A DNA stretch of 22,843 nt from Bodo saltans. Its lineage: Eukaryota > Euglenozoa > Kinetoplastea > Eubodonida > Bodonidae. Of this stretch, positions 1-9,845 are shown in pieces. The translations under genes and the position numbers were made by a program. Below the pieces are notes generated by a model. It saw only the letters and a list, made by a program, of their open reading frames with translations. It was not told the origin of the DNA and made no database searches. The stretch covers positions 1 through 22,843 of the forward strand of contig CYKH01002229.1 of NCBI GenBank assembly GCA_001460835.1, written 5' to 3'. The stretch's first letter is position 1. Every line of letters starts with the position of its first letter.

Positions 1-2
1 CT

Positions 3-2390
3 GCCATCGCGTTGGCAAACACGAAAGGAGACGCCGCAGTGAATGTCCTCGTGTCGGCCACGACTTGGAGTGTGCTACTGCGGCCAACGTTGACGAATCT
101 TTGGATGACGGATACGCCAGGAGGCTTTAACCCCACCGGCTTGGCCTCCATGACCGTCACCGCGGCATTGGTTGGGCTGATGTCGACCCTCTTCACGTGC
201 TCGATGATCACGGTCGTCGGCTGCCACTTGACGGTGCTGGAGGGCTCCATGTATTATCACCAAGACATCATCAGCATCGTGACGGGCGTCCTGGTGATTA
301 GCTTGGTGAGCTTAGGCTCCGTGAACATCTCCAACACCACCATCGAGGTCATTGAATCGTCGTTAGCGTCGAGCCCAGGGTTTCCAACATGGCGCACCGG
401 CACCTCTGGCCGTCTCTTTGAACTGTCTTTCTTAGTTCTCGGGACAGACTTTGGCGGTCTCATGGCGGCAGCAATCTCCAATACTCCTTTTGCAGCCTTC
501 ACTGGGCTGCTGTCCACTTACATGGCGAGTCAAACCGCCTCGGGTCCTTCGTACGTGAGAGACGGGTGCCGCATTACGTTGCGCCGTTGCACGCATACCA
601 CAACACCCTATAATGAGGGCGCATTATCATCGAACATCGTGAAACACTTTGGGGGCGCTGCAGCGTTTCAGAATATGTCCACACAGAACTCATTCTTCTT
701 GCTCGAGACAGTACATAGCAGCACCACTACAACAGCAGCCTCCTCCTCGCTGGTGCCGTATGTTGCGGGATGGACATTTTTAGATGGCGGCACGGTCTTT
801 GCTGCCCAACTCACTGCGTTTAACGTCACTCTTGCTGCAACAAACGTTTCATTGGTGTACGCGCTGATGACAGATACGCTAGCAACTGTGCCTCTTTATG
901 TCACTGTGACGACAACAAACATCTCGCTGGAGGCATCAACAATGATCATGGGTGGGAGTGACGAAGTAGTCGTAGCGACGACAACTTTGGACAGAGCCCC
1001 ACCGTTAATTCACGCCGCGGCACCACTTGCTCACATTGCATTTCGAGGCAACCTTTCACACATTTCGATACTCTCCACAAATGTTGGGAATTCTTGTAAC
1101 CATTCTAGCACCCTCGCGACACCCGATCGTGTCCAGTCAACAGACGATATCCATCTTAGTATTGGCTGCGATGTCGTTTGCGGCAAAGGAGGCATTCCGT
1201 TGATGTGCTCAGGAGCGTCATGGGTTGGGACTTTTCACGCGAATCTCACGCCACAAACCTGCCCACTCTGCTCGCCACCCCAAACCGACGGTCCCACAAC
1301 GCCCACAACAGGCTCACCACTGCCGCATCAATTACCGATGGCGACAAAAGGCGCAGTTGCCACGTCTGCGATCGCCTCGTTGGTTGGTTCCATCATTTCA
1401 TCTACTCTCCCTTCGATGGCCGTCACTGCTGCTGCAACCAGCGGCATCATGAGGATGTCTGGGGCGTTGCGATTATGGCAACGGTGCTCCGCGTTTGAAG
1501 ATGGTGGTTTCCTGAACGACAACAGTGGCGATGACGATGAGTCTGTTGAGCCAATCTTTGATGATGTAGTGGACAACCCCCTCGGGCTGGAGTTGCCCAT
1601 CGAGGCTGCTGGACTGAAGTTTGCTGCTGGGGCCGCTTTGGGGAACACGGTGATTGTCATCGCGGTTGGCATAGTGTCTCATCTATCTGCATCACTCCGA
1701 CGCCGTGTGCGCACAGTCTTTCTCCAGCATGTGTCTCCTCCAAATCAATGGATCACACAACCACCACCCAACATGATGGTCAAACAAGACCAACATCAAC
1801 ACACAACGCTAAGCGCCAAGGAGTGGATTCTACGCGGCATACTGGCCACACTACCATCCTGGAGTTTGCCCACAACGCTCTTCACACCCTACGCAGTCCT
1901 GCTGGTGCCTACGATAAGCGCAAGCATCGCGTTGCTGGCGAGTGCTGATCGTAACGGCTCCACGGTTGCAGTCGGCGTCGTCGGATGCTTTGTGTGGAGC
2001 AGCGTGGCCATTGTCTTGACGTTCTTCGCTGTGACGCAGGTGGCTGCTGCCGATGGGCGGTTTGTGCTGGAGACTCGTGGGCCGAAGAAAGCGGCAGATG
2101 CAGCCCGCCAATTATCGGCGTCTGCTGCAGCAGCGCGCTGGTGGATGGAACCCACCTCTGAGTGGTCTGTGCGCACGGTGGCGAGGCCTGTCCCGGCCCG
2201 ACAGCGGTGGATGCTGGAGCGCGTGACGCACCCGCTGGTGGAGCCGCACCGGCTGCGGTGGTACTTCGTGGTGGAGTGGCTGTTGGCGTTTGCTGGCGGC
2301 GCTGTGCTGGGCGTTGCGGCTGCACTGCGGTTGCTGCTGCGCTGGCCAACGGTGGAGCGGACGACACCACATCTACAGCGTTTCCTTTGA
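3..2390 (+). CDS. Large multi-pass surface membrane protein, 5' end outside the window
   Basis: The frame is open to the left edge, so the true start lies upstream; the TTG at 12 is not a credible start. The first ~1300 bases encode an ectodomain rich in Val, Thr, Ser and Asn with many N-glycosylation sequons (NIS, NTT, NVT, NVS, NLS, NHS) and beta-strand-like repeats of the N-x-S/T-hydrophobic type, reminiscent of parallel beta-helix surface proteins such as trypanosome DGF-1. A short Cys cluster (CPLCSPP) near 1260-1280 precedes the membrane part. Hydrophobic stretches follow at about 1345-1445, 1620-1690, 1825-1945, 1960-2050 and 2260-2345, giving at least five membrane segments. The frame then ends abruptly in a short basic tail, while the neighbouring frame continues with another membrane segment. 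Family assignment is an inference; I recognise the architecture, not a specific gene. Confidence 0.75.
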   Translation, partial: AIALANTKGDAAVNVLVSATTWSVLLRPTLTNLWMTDTPGGFNPTGLASMTVTAALVGLMSTLFTCSMITVVGCHLTVLEGSMYYHQDIISIVTGVLVISLVSLGSVNISNTTIEVIESSLASSPGFPTWRTGTSGRLFELSFLVLGTDFGGLMAAAISNTPFAAFTGLLSTYMASQTASGPSYVRDGCRITLRRCTHTTTPYNEGALSSNIVKHFGGAAAFQNMSTQNSFFLLETVHSSTTTTAASSSLVPYVAGWTFLDGGTVFAAQLTAFNVTLAATNVSLVYALMTDTLATVPLYVTVTTTNISLEASTMIMGGSDEVVVATTTLDRAPPLIHAAAPLAHIAFRGNLSHISILSTNVGNSCNHSSTLATPDRVQSTDDIHLSIGCDVVCGKGGIPLMCSGASWVGTFHANLTPQTCPLCSPPQTDGPTTPTTGSPLPHQLPMATKGAVATSAIASLVGSIISSTLPSMAVTAAATSGIMRMSGALRLWQRCSAFEDGGFLNDNSGDDDESVEPIFDDVVDNPLGLELPIEAAGLKFAAGAALGNTVIVIAVGIVSHLSASLRRRVRTVFLQHVSPPNQWITQPPPNMMVKQDQHQHTTLSAKEWILRGILATLPSWSLPTTLFTPYAVLLVPTISASIALLASADRNGSTVAVGVVGCFVWSSVAIVLTFFAVTQVAAADGRFVLETRGPKKAADAARQLSASAAAARWWMEPTSEWSVRTVARPVPARQRWMLERVTHPLVEPHRLRWYFVVEWLLAFAGGAVLGVAAALRLLLRWPTVERTTPHLQRFL

Positions 2391-2704
2391 TGTCGTCAGT
2401 GTTGCAGTTGCTGAGCTTGATGTTGGGAATTGTGAGTATTTTCCTTGTTCGTGGGGGCGTTCGTCACCAACTTTGGTCGCCAAAACGTCGTCGTTTAAGT
2501 CTGCAGCATTCGCTGGAACGACGCCTTACCTGCCGCCTTTCTGCAACCGATGTCGTGAATTCAACTAACGCATTGTCCGTTACAGACGATGTTGGAGTTG
2601 CAAAGTTAAAACAAACACAGGCTCTCTGCCTCGAGCAGCTCATCCAGTTGGTTTGCAAGAAACGACGTCACCGGAATCGCGAGTTGAAAATGCAAGTCCA
2701 GTAA
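2345..2704 (+). other. Probable frame-shifted C-terminus of the upstream membrane protein
   Basis: This is a different frame from the preceding gene. It is open without a stop from upstream of the TGA at 2388-2390 to the TAA at 2702-2704. It encodes a strong hydrophobic segment (PLMSSVLQLLSLMLGIVSIF, about 2391-2450) followed by a basic, cytoplasm-like tail with repeated Arg/Lys clusters. It has no splice-acceptor tract of its own and no sensible separate start. The simplest reading is that it is the last membrane helix and tail of the upstream protein, separated by a one-base indel somewhere in 2330-2390. The indel may be a real mutation or a sequencing error. Confidence 0.55.
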
Positions 2705-2906
2705 ATAGGGTGCGTGCATATTTGTTGTAAAGAAAAAAACGCGCTCTCATTTGTAACATTAACAAGAGAAAAAGAAAGATACAGACCCCCAATGATTTGG
2801 CGACGTCGTTTTGCTGTTGCATTTATTGTTTTGATTTTGCGAGTGACTTTTAATGTTGTGAGTGATCTTGTCCTCAAAAAAACCTTTCTCGAGTCACGAA
2901 GTTGAA

Positions 2907-2929
2907 TTCCTCTTTCATTTCTTTTGTAG
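2907..2929 (+). promoter_or_regulatory. Putative trans-splice acceptor for the 2185-residue gene
   Basis: A pyrimidine-rich run from 2907 to about 2927 ends in the dinucleotide AG at 2928-2929, 51 bases before the ATG at 2981. This matches the kinetoplastid spliced-leader acceptor pattern. The rest of the 2705-2980 gap shows only A/T-rich sequence and no convincing gene. Confidence 0.55.
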
Positions 2930-2980
2930 CAGACACAAGAGGATTTCGTACTCTACACTCTACATACATCGTGTAACCTG

Positions 2981-5900
2981 ATGAAGAAGAAGCCTGCCAC
3001 TGTCGTGCGCCAACGCCCATCTCTTCAGCCACCTCCACTTCCTCCTGGGGGTAGCGACACTGCATCGCTCCATCAATACTTGGACTCTGTGTTCGAGCGG
3101 ATGGCCAACAATAGCGAGAACGGTGTCGATATCAGCGTCAGTCCGCAACCACAACCACTGATGAGGCCCAGCAACGGGGCAACATCACCGCCACCAGCCG
3201 CGGCACTAAAACCTGTAGAAAGGGGTGATGTGGAAGCGCACCAGGCATTCCGTATTCGCCGCACAATGAACGGTCATCGTCTTCCTCCGCTCTCCGAGAA
3301 CACTTTCGATGCCAAACTGGAGAAGTCCCGGAGGCAGCAGCAGCTCGCACCAGTCCTTCCTTCTCGGCTGCATCAAGTAGAGCAGCAGCCGAGACACACT
3401 GCCACGTCAATGGACTATGAACAAACGGACCTCCCCCCAGTCCGCGTACACAAACAACAGCCGCAAGGTACAACAGTCCAGCATCGCTCGTCCCCGTCTC
3501 CTACGAATCTTTCGACGTCTCAGCGAGAGGTCCCACAAAGCCACGACACCGCCGTTTCGAAGGCTGCGGTGTCTTCTTCTCTCTCCATCACAACCCGCGT
3601 CCCCGACCACAGCATTCATGATGACATTCACAGGAGGCATTGCGGCCTCTGTAGCGAATCTTTCCGCAATGAAATTGCCAAAGGGCTGGAAAGATTACGG
3701 AGTGTCGAGTTCCACGATCGCCAGCGCCTGGAGCTGTTAATGGCAGCGGATCGTGAAGGCCAACTGACCAACGCGTGGGTTGCACTCCGAGTTGCTCGTG
3801 ACGCGGAGCTCCACAAGAGCGAAGCACTGCACGCAGCGAAACTGCACGTCATTCGACGAATGGAAGCCCTAGACGAGTGGATGACTCGCCAACATCGTGA
3901 AGGCCGTCGTGCGCTCACGATGGAGTGGGACGTCGGTTTTGATGAAATTGCTGCTCTGGAACGCATCTCCGTCCGTCACATGAATCAAATCCGAGAAGTA
4001 CATGAACGCAAGGTGTTAAGAAACGCACTAGAGCGTGACCAAACCATCGCTGCGAATGATAAGCGTGAAGAAGAGCGTCGCACAACGCGAGAACAAATGG
4101 CAAAGAATCGCATCTCCAAGGACGAGGTATTCGAAAGGGACCACATCACGCGAGAAGAAGCCGCGGTGATGGGCGCATACACGCAAGTATTCCGCGAGAC
4201 CCGTCGCAAAATATTTGAGGCAGAGACGTACGTTGGAAACATGTTGGCACGCCACGCCGCACGGCTACAGAGCATTGAAAGCGAGAAAGACAAGCTGAAA
4301 ATGGAAGAGGCCATCCGTAGAGAACAATCCGTCGCCACGGAGAAGCGTTCATTTGAAATGATTATGATGATGGAACCAGAAAGCCGCAGAAAAGAGACCA
4401 ACAAAGAAATGACCCGAGTCAAGAAAGAGACGGCAGAGAAGATGGTCATTGAGGACGCCATGTACAGTGCGCGCAACGCAACATCGGCGTTAGAAATCGA
4501 GGCACGCGAAGACATGTTGCAGAAAAAGGAAAAGGATCACCAGCGTGTGGCCTTCTGGGAGTCCCGACGGGTGCTCCGCGAGGAACGAGCATCGTGGCGG
4601 AGAAGCCGAGAGATTGTTCAGAGAAAGGAGCTGCTACAAGAGGACAACCTTGCGTGGTACGAAGTTCAGCAAACATTTATTCGAAACCTTACCTATCCGT
4701 GCAGAGACGAAGAGGCAGCCGTCCGCCACTCGCTCATGGCGCTCAAGAAAAAGGAGAAGGACTTTATCTGGGGACTTCTTCGTGCGCGACTATTCCTTTG
4801 TCAAGAAGAACGACGCGTTCGAGGACAAAACGATGAAGAAGAGAAACTTGGAATGAAGGTACTTGAAGACAATCTTCGTCGCTCCAAAACGTTTGCAACC
4901 TTTTTGTGGTTTGAGCAAATCGAACGGCGTGGAATTGTCGCTGAGTTTGAGAGCATCGCAGAGGGTGCCCTTACCGCGTATCAAGCGAAACTGAAGGAAG
5001 CGGCGGAATGCACGGCAGGAGGCCCGTTGGTGAGAAACGATCGGACAACAACCCCCAGCGGCGCCACCGCATCGGTCAACAACGGCAAACAAGAATTCGG
5101 AGTGTGGGTGCGTTACAACAGCATCACATGGTTTTGGCTGTCGGACGACGTGATTCTCCTTGATGGGTGCACTGCTCGTGCGGTGGGTGGCGGCGCTAGC
5201 GTCCTTTCTGAGCTCCCCACGGCACTCGATGTCACCGCAGAACTGCTCAACGGAGATGAAGGCGACGAGGTGATCTACGAGGACATGAACAACTCCAATG
5301 AGCCGCTCCCCATTCGATCTCGTAAGTCTGTGACGGCATCGTGCCCGGTCAAGTATTCCACCAGAGATTTATTCGGAGCGTTTCGATTCCGCAATACAGA
5401 GCCGTTTTCTCGAACCAAATTATTCCCAAGAGTCATCCGCATTAGTATCGGAGACGCGCTTAAGTTTCACGTGTGGGTCGTCCCCGCACCACCGATCTGT
5501 CCGATGCCTGAGCAATGCATCACAGCTCGTACTGTATTCCCTCTCGCTCAGCTGTCCATCCCCAACCATACCGACTTCAAGTCCTGCCGCTTAATTCTGC
5601 AGCTCGACGCAACCAACAGCGGTCCTATGAACGGCGGCCACCGCCTCGCCCTATTATTCCCTAACGAGTTCACGATGCACCAAAAGAACGGACTGATGTA
5701 CCAAGGAAAGGTGCTCATGAAGCCAAAGAATATTTCTGACAGACTGATTGAAATTGAGTTCGAGTCTAAGCCTGCCAGCGTGTTGAAGACGTTCCTGCAG
5801 TACATCGCCGTGCAACACGGTGACGATACGTCGCTACTCGCGCCCCTCCGACTTGACGTCTTTTTGATGAAAAAATCTGACGGGTCAAATTTGAAGATTT

Positions 5901-8900
5901 CTCAACAAATTGACATTGATCAGGCGGACACGGCCATTCCACGTCTGCGAGTTCCAGGTCCAGAGCTATTCTGCCGCCTCAGGTCGTGCTACCCACCTGG
6001 CACCGCTGACGAAGTCCTCGCACACGTCCCGCCGAACCCCCAGCATGTGTTCTCGTCCTGCTGCGTCGTATTCCCAAAGGACCAGCCAGACGTGCAGAGC
6101 GGCATGTTTAAGTTCTCCTTGAGTGGTGCCGATGGCATGACCACTTTAGGACTTCAGTGTTCGTCTTTTGGACCACAGCTGATGGTCGACACGACCAACA
6201 CACAACTGTACTGCTTGCTGGATGACGCGACGCTTCTAAGCAGCGCTCAGCCGTCGCAGACATGGTTGGCCCCGAATTTATCTCGACGAATCTCATCCAA
6301 AAAGATCCTTGCGAACGCAGCGGCATCGCTGACGCAATCACCGCGCGGAAACGCTAGCAACGCATCGCCTCGCAACAACAGTGCAGGAGATGATCCCTTG
6401 GCCAGCACGAACAATTCGACTGTATCTAGCAACAGAGATGGAGATTTCCTCCGAAAGTTAGGCTTTACGCTGATTGCAGATGTTGTTGGTCTCGACAGCA
6501 CGCAGCTCCTGATCCAACTGAGAGGGAACACCGGCGTGATCCTGCCGCATGCAGTGATCCACCAGCTCATGCAGTCTGTTGTCGTGACAACGACAAGGAA
6601 GGAGATGCCCCCGAAGAAGAGCGAAATTAGTATGACGTTGTCCCTCACCGCCGATATTGGGCTGAAGAGCGATCCTATTCATGCCATGTTTAAGCTCACG
6701 GTGCTCCCTGCGTTGCTTGAATGCAGCGCACGGAATAGCGCATTCCCGTACCGGGAGGGCGCCGGGCCCAAGACACTGCCCAGCTTATCGATGCGCGCGA
6801 CCGCGGCACCCAACGCATCGAGCAACGGTGGCGGATTACCACTTCTATCTGCTGATGCTATGCTGACGGTTAAGATCATGTCAGGCTTAGAGGATTCAGA
6901 CATTCTTGATGTCCTTGACTGCGAAGTACGCGAGGATGGCACCCTTGTACACATGCAAAATAGCCAGCCTGTCGCTGAGATCCGTCGCCTTGGCCAAGCA
7001 TCCCTCTCCATCATGCTCGCTGGGCAGTTCTGTGGCGCAGAATGGCTTCGAGAAGACCAAGAAGATTGCTACAGCCTCGCCTCCAACTCTCAACTGATCT
7101 CCAGCAAGTACGATGTCACATTGCAGCATGTCAATGTCCTACTCCGCTCCATCACCTACAACTGTACCTCGGTCAACCCTCAGGAGGAGCGAAAGGCGTT
7201 GCTGGTGTCCCTCGACGACGGTCGCACCGGCCGCTCATCGGTTGTGTTGGACCTCACGGTGGAATCGGTGGATGATCCAACGGACATCATCATCGATGAC
7301 CCCGTCGTGGAGTTCAGGCAATTCTCAAAGAAAGCGAACATTGGCTGCCCGATCTTAGCGTCAGTGCGGCTTGAAGACATTGACTCTGATAACTTCCATG
7401 GGGGTTACATTGTGGTGGAGCACGCCAGTGGCCCTGCAGAGCCAGGCGATCACTTGTACATCTTAACGCCAAAACAACAAGAGCAGTTGTTGTACCGAGC
7501 CCAAGGGACTTCCTCTGTGAGCCGCCTGCAGCATCTCCTTTCGTCTGTAACAGACCTTTCGCAGTGCAGGGCGCTAGCAGTGGTCGTAGATGAGCAGCCT
7601 CAACCAATCTTATCCCTTCGAGATAATCGATACATGGTGTACAACGGAGAAACCATCGGTCAGCTTGTGGCGAAGCAGACGGGCACGAGCAAAGATGAAA
7701 AGACAACATACTCACTGAGATACAATTTCTCAAGTGAATCTAAATTCATCTCGTTCTCTACTGCGCAGTACTGCCTGAGGTGCTTCGGGTATGATAATCG
7801 CAGTGCCAAAATGAACACACTCCAGCGGCAGTATCAGATCACACTGAACTGCACTGGGTTGAAGTCCACAGCGGACACGGTAGAGCGAGTCACGATCGAC
7901 GGCTACGTGGCGCTGTTGTCAAATCCCACATTTGCAGCCTCCATCCGCTTTGAGGAGGGAGGAAAGCCAAAGCATGTTCTGAAGCAAGCGAGCACCGCAT
8001 TGCAACAAGCTCAGCTCTACCAGCGTGGGTACCTTCGGGCCACCATCCTGAATGCCTTCGACGGGGATGAAGTTCAGATCGACCCCTCCAGCTCTGATTT
8101 CAAAGTCAAAGATGGCCGCACGGTTCTCTGTGCCAAAGAGAACGTGGCGACGATTATTGCTAGGAAAACACAAAGCGCTATTCACATTGACTTTGTGAAG
8201 GTCACGAATCAAACATTACAGAATCTTGTCAGGTCCCTTGTGTACAACACCGTCACCCGCATGATGGACCCCACCCAACGCCAGATCGAGATTGAGTGCT
8301 CTACCGGTGAGGAGGTAGACTTGTGCAGCGTGACGGTGGCGGTGGATATTTCCCGAAGGGACGAGCCCGTTGAGTTCCATGTGTCGCCTGACGCACCGCA
8401 GCCGTTCCTGCACATGTCTGGGCAACCTGCGATGCGCTTGACGAATCCTTATCTAGACATACACTTCCGCAAACCTTTTGCACCAACCTCTGAGGTAGAA
8501 GTGTCCATCCCAGAGAAACCAAAACTAGGAGAGCATCTGACGTTTGGCGGCACCGAGGATGTGGACCTTATCGAGGACAACGATGCGCAGCGAATCTATT
8601 TCTGGGTGAACGGGAAGTCGGTCGCCTTCACTCAGAAGCCTAAGAGCGAGCAGGAAGACGACGGCACGTATCTCTGCACAAGCAAGAGCCTCACCCTGCA
8701 GTTCACTTCGGAGATGCATCCTCCCGACATGAAGTGCATCTTGGACACTCTGGGCTATGTGAACACGTCCAAGGGGGATCGTGGAGCGAGGAAGATCATC
8801 ACGCTGGGATTTAAATCTCGTGGTGCCACTATTGCCAAGTACCCGATTGCAGTGGACATCCTCAATCCCATGCTAGACTTCAGCCTCTGTGCTCCGGTAG

Positions 8901-9538
8901 TGAACTCTGCAGGGCTAGCAGTGGTTGCCTCTGCATGCAGGCTACAATTGTCTCCGGCACTGCGGCAGGTAGAGATCGCCGTCATGATGGTGACGGGCTA
9001 CGACTACTCCGATGCATTATCGTTGAAGTTCCCTGCCAACAATCCATTCGGTCTGGTGCTTTCAAGCCTCGGCGGTGGCAGCAGTGTGGATTCCCCACTC
9101 TTTAAGAACGCAAGTTCATCGACAGAAGGGCCAACATCATCGCTCATCATCGTGACCAACAGTGTTGTGGCGCAGGGTATGCAACAGCAGCAACAGCAGT
9201 CCACGGGGGTGACAGCGGCCGCACTGTCGTCAAGTGGAAGTGAGGGAGTTGTCTCCCCTACGTTGCGGAGCAGCAAACGCGGCTCCATGTCGAACTTACG
9301 GAATGCTAGTGGGGCTCTTACAGAGAAGGGCTTCGTCCTCGCATCGGCAACCATTCAGTCCACTTCGATTGTCATATCCGCATCAGGATCGCCGCTGAGT
9401 AACTCTGCCCTGCAGGCGGTGCTGCGGTCTGTCTGTCTGACTGGTGAGGCCCGAGGTGACAAGGATGTGCTTTTAGAGGTGACGGTGTCGTCCCCGCTCT
9501 GTGGTCAGTGCCGCGAATTGGTTCGCGTTCTTATGTAA
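2981..9538 (+). CDS. Giant coiled-coil protein with tandem cadherin-like modules
   Basis: 2185 residues from an ATG that follows a good splice-acceptor tract. Residues 1-215 are Pro/Gln/Ser-rich and probably disordered. A CxxC (HCGLCSES, about residue 221) opens a long, highly charged Glu/Arg/Lys helix, about 225-675, with no prolines for long stretches, read as coiled coil. The C-terminal two thirds are beta-rich. They contain about seven diverged copies of an L-x-x-L-x-Y-N pattern followed by polar spacing, a hydrophobic strand and a D-x-x-(N/D)-P-like end (best: LLRSITYNCTSVNP at 1387 and LVRSLVYNTVTRMMDP at 1749). That pattern resembles Tandem-95/Calx/cadherin-like repeats. No signal peptide or membrane segment is visible, so it is predicted to be intracellular. 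A poly-Gln run lies near residue 2067. A cytoskeletal or flagellar role is possible but unproven. Confidence 0.85.
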   Translation: MKKKPATVVRQRPSLQPPPLPPGGSDTASLHQYLDSVFERMANNSENGVDISVSPQPQPLMRPSNGATSPPPAAALKPVERGDVEAHQAFRIRRTMNGHRLPPLSENTFDAKLEKSRRQQQLAPVLPSRLHQVEQQPRHTATSMDYEQTDLPPVRVHKQQPQGTTVQHRSSPSPTNLSTSQREVPQSHDTAVSKAAVSSSLSITTRVPDHSIHDDIHRRHCGLCSESFRNEIAKGLERLRSVEFHDRQRLELLMAADREGQLTNAWVALRVARDAELHKSEALHAAKLHVIRRMEALDEWMTRQHREGRRALTMEWDVGFDEIAALERISVRHMNQIREVHERKVLRNALERDQTIAANDKREEERRTTREQMAKNRISKDEVFERDHITREEAAVMGAYTQVFRETRRKIFEAETYVGNMLARHAARLQSIESEKDKLKMEEAIRREQSVATEKRSFEMIMMMEPESRRKETNKEMTRVKKETAEKMVIEDAMYSARNATSALEIEAREDMLQKKEKDHQRVAFWESRRVLREERASWRRSREIVQRKELLQEDNLAWYEVQQTFIRNLTYPCRDEEAAVRHSLMALKKKEKDFIWGLLRARLFLCQEERRVRGQNDEEEKLGMKVLEDNLRRSKTFATFLWFEQIERRGIVAEFESIAEGALTAYQAKLKEAAECTAGGPLVRNDRTTTPSGATASVNNGKQEFGVWVRYNSITWFWLSDDVILLDGCTARAVGGGASVLSELPTALDVTAELLNGDEGDEVIYEDMNNSNEPLPIRSRKSVTASCPVKYSTRDLFGAFRFRNTEPFSRTKLFPRVIRISIGDALKFHVWVVPAPPICPMPEQCITARTVFPLAQLSIPNHTDFKSCRLILQLDATNSGPMNGGHRLALLFPNEFTMHQKNGLMYQGKVLMKPKNISDRLIEIEFESKPASVLKTFLQYIAVQHGDDTSLLAPLRLDVFLMKKSDGSNLKISQQIDIDQADTAIPRLRVPGPELFCRLRSCYPPGTADEVLAHVPPNPQHVFSSCCVVFPKDQPDVQSGMFKFSLSGADGMTTLGLQCSSFGPQLMVDTTNTQLYCLLDDATLLSSAQPSQTWLAPNLSRRISSKKILANAAASLTQSPRGNASNASPRNNSAGDDPLASTNNSTVSSNRDGDFLRKLGFTLIADVVGLDSTQLLIQLRGNTGVILPHAVIHQLMQSVVVTTTRKEMPPKKSEISMTLSLTADIGLKSDPIHAMFKLTVLPALLECSARNSAFPYREGAGPKTLPSLSMRATAAPNASSNGGGLPLLSADAMLTVKIMSGLEDSDILDVLDCEVREDGTLVHMQNSQPVAEIRRLGQASLSIMLAGQFCGAEWLREDQEDCYSLASNSQLISSKYDVTLQHVNVLLRSITYNCTSVNPQEERKALLVSLDDGRTGRSSVVLDLTVESVDDPTDIIIDDPVVEFRQFSKKANIGCPILASVRLEDIDSDNFHGGYIVVEHASGPAEPGDHLYILTPKQQEQLLYRAQGTSSVSRLQHLLSSVTDLSQCRALAVVVDEQPQPILSLRDNRYMVYNGETIGQLVAKQTGTSKDEKTTYSLRYNFSSESKFISFSTAQYCLRCFGYDNRSAKMNTLQRQYQITLNCTGLKSTADTVERVTIDGYVALLSNPTFAASIRFEEGGKPKHVLKQASTALQQAQLYQRGYLRATILNAFDGDEVQIDPSSSDFKVKDGRTVLCAKENVATIIARKTQSAIHIDFVKVTNQTLQNLVRSLVYNTVTRMMDPTQRQIEIECSTGEEVDLCSVTVAVDISRRDEPVEFHVSPDAPQPFLHMSGQPAMRLTNPYLDIHFRKPFAPTSEVEVSIPEKPKLGEHLTFGGTEDVDLIEDNDAQRIYFWVNGKSVAFTQKPKSEQEDDGTYLCTSKSLTLQFTSEMHPPDMKCILDTLGYVNTSKGDRGARKIITLGFKSRGATIAKYPIAVDILNPMLDFSLCAPVVNSAGLAVVASACRLQLSPALRQVEIAVMMVTGYDYSDALSLKFPANNPFGLVLSSLGGGSSVDSPLFKNASSSTEGPTSSLIIVTNSVVAQGMQQQQQQSTGVTAAALSSSGSEGVVSPTLRSSKRGSMSNLRNASGALTEKGFVLASATIQSTSIVISASGSPLSNSALQAVLRSVCLTGEARGDKDVLLEVTVSSPLCGQCRELVRVLM
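5780..9538 (+). repeat. Seven diverged cadherin-like protein repeat motifs
   Basis: The conserved L-x-x-L/F-x-Y/V core recurs at codons starting at 5780 (residue 934), 6557 (1193), 7136 (1386), 7754 (1592), 8225 (1749), 8738 (1920) and 9419 (2147). Spacing is 157-259 residues, longer than canonical ~100-residue cadherin-like modules, so each unit probably carries insertions or a second fold. Units three and five are the clearest; one, two and seven are weak. The final unit stops at the protein's last residues. The repeats are visible only at protein level; there is no nucleotide-level repetition. Confidence 0.5.
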
Positions 9539-9845
9539 AGTCCAACAACACTCTCTCTCCCTACCTCTTTTCTCTCTGTGGAGAGAATCACATCGATCGA
9601 CGTCGAGGCACGCACCTTTCTGCTTCGCAAATAAAAACGTAGAGACGCGATGCAAAAAAGTGTGCTGTGCTATTTTATTGTTGTTGTTGTTGCTTTCAGA
9701 GTTGTGTAATCAGCGCTTCACCTGTGTGTTGTCTAGTTTTGGTGTTCAATGTATGACAGAGGACAGTTAGTTGTTGTCTCCTTTCATCTTTCGTATTCCC
9801 AAAATAGAAAAAAATCTTAGTAGCCTCCATCAACGCGAGCAGAAA
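9539..9845 (+). promoter_or_regulatory. Intergenic region with two splice-acceptor-like tracts and a TTG microsatellite
   Basis: After the TAA of the giant gene the sequence is CT-rich. It contains a TTG microsatellite at about 9678-9692 followed by CTTTCAG (AG at 9698-9699), and a second pyrimidine tract at 9771-9800 followed by AG at 9806-9807. The second tract sits 38 bases before the ATG at 9846 and is the likelier acceptor for the next gene. No gene is supported in this gap. Confidence 0.5.

Noticed and set aside
9501-9770. 89-codon + strand frame overlapping the end of the giant gene
   Set aside because: It starts inside the upstream coding sequence and consists of translated CT-rich and TTG-repeat DNA, with no acceptor before it.
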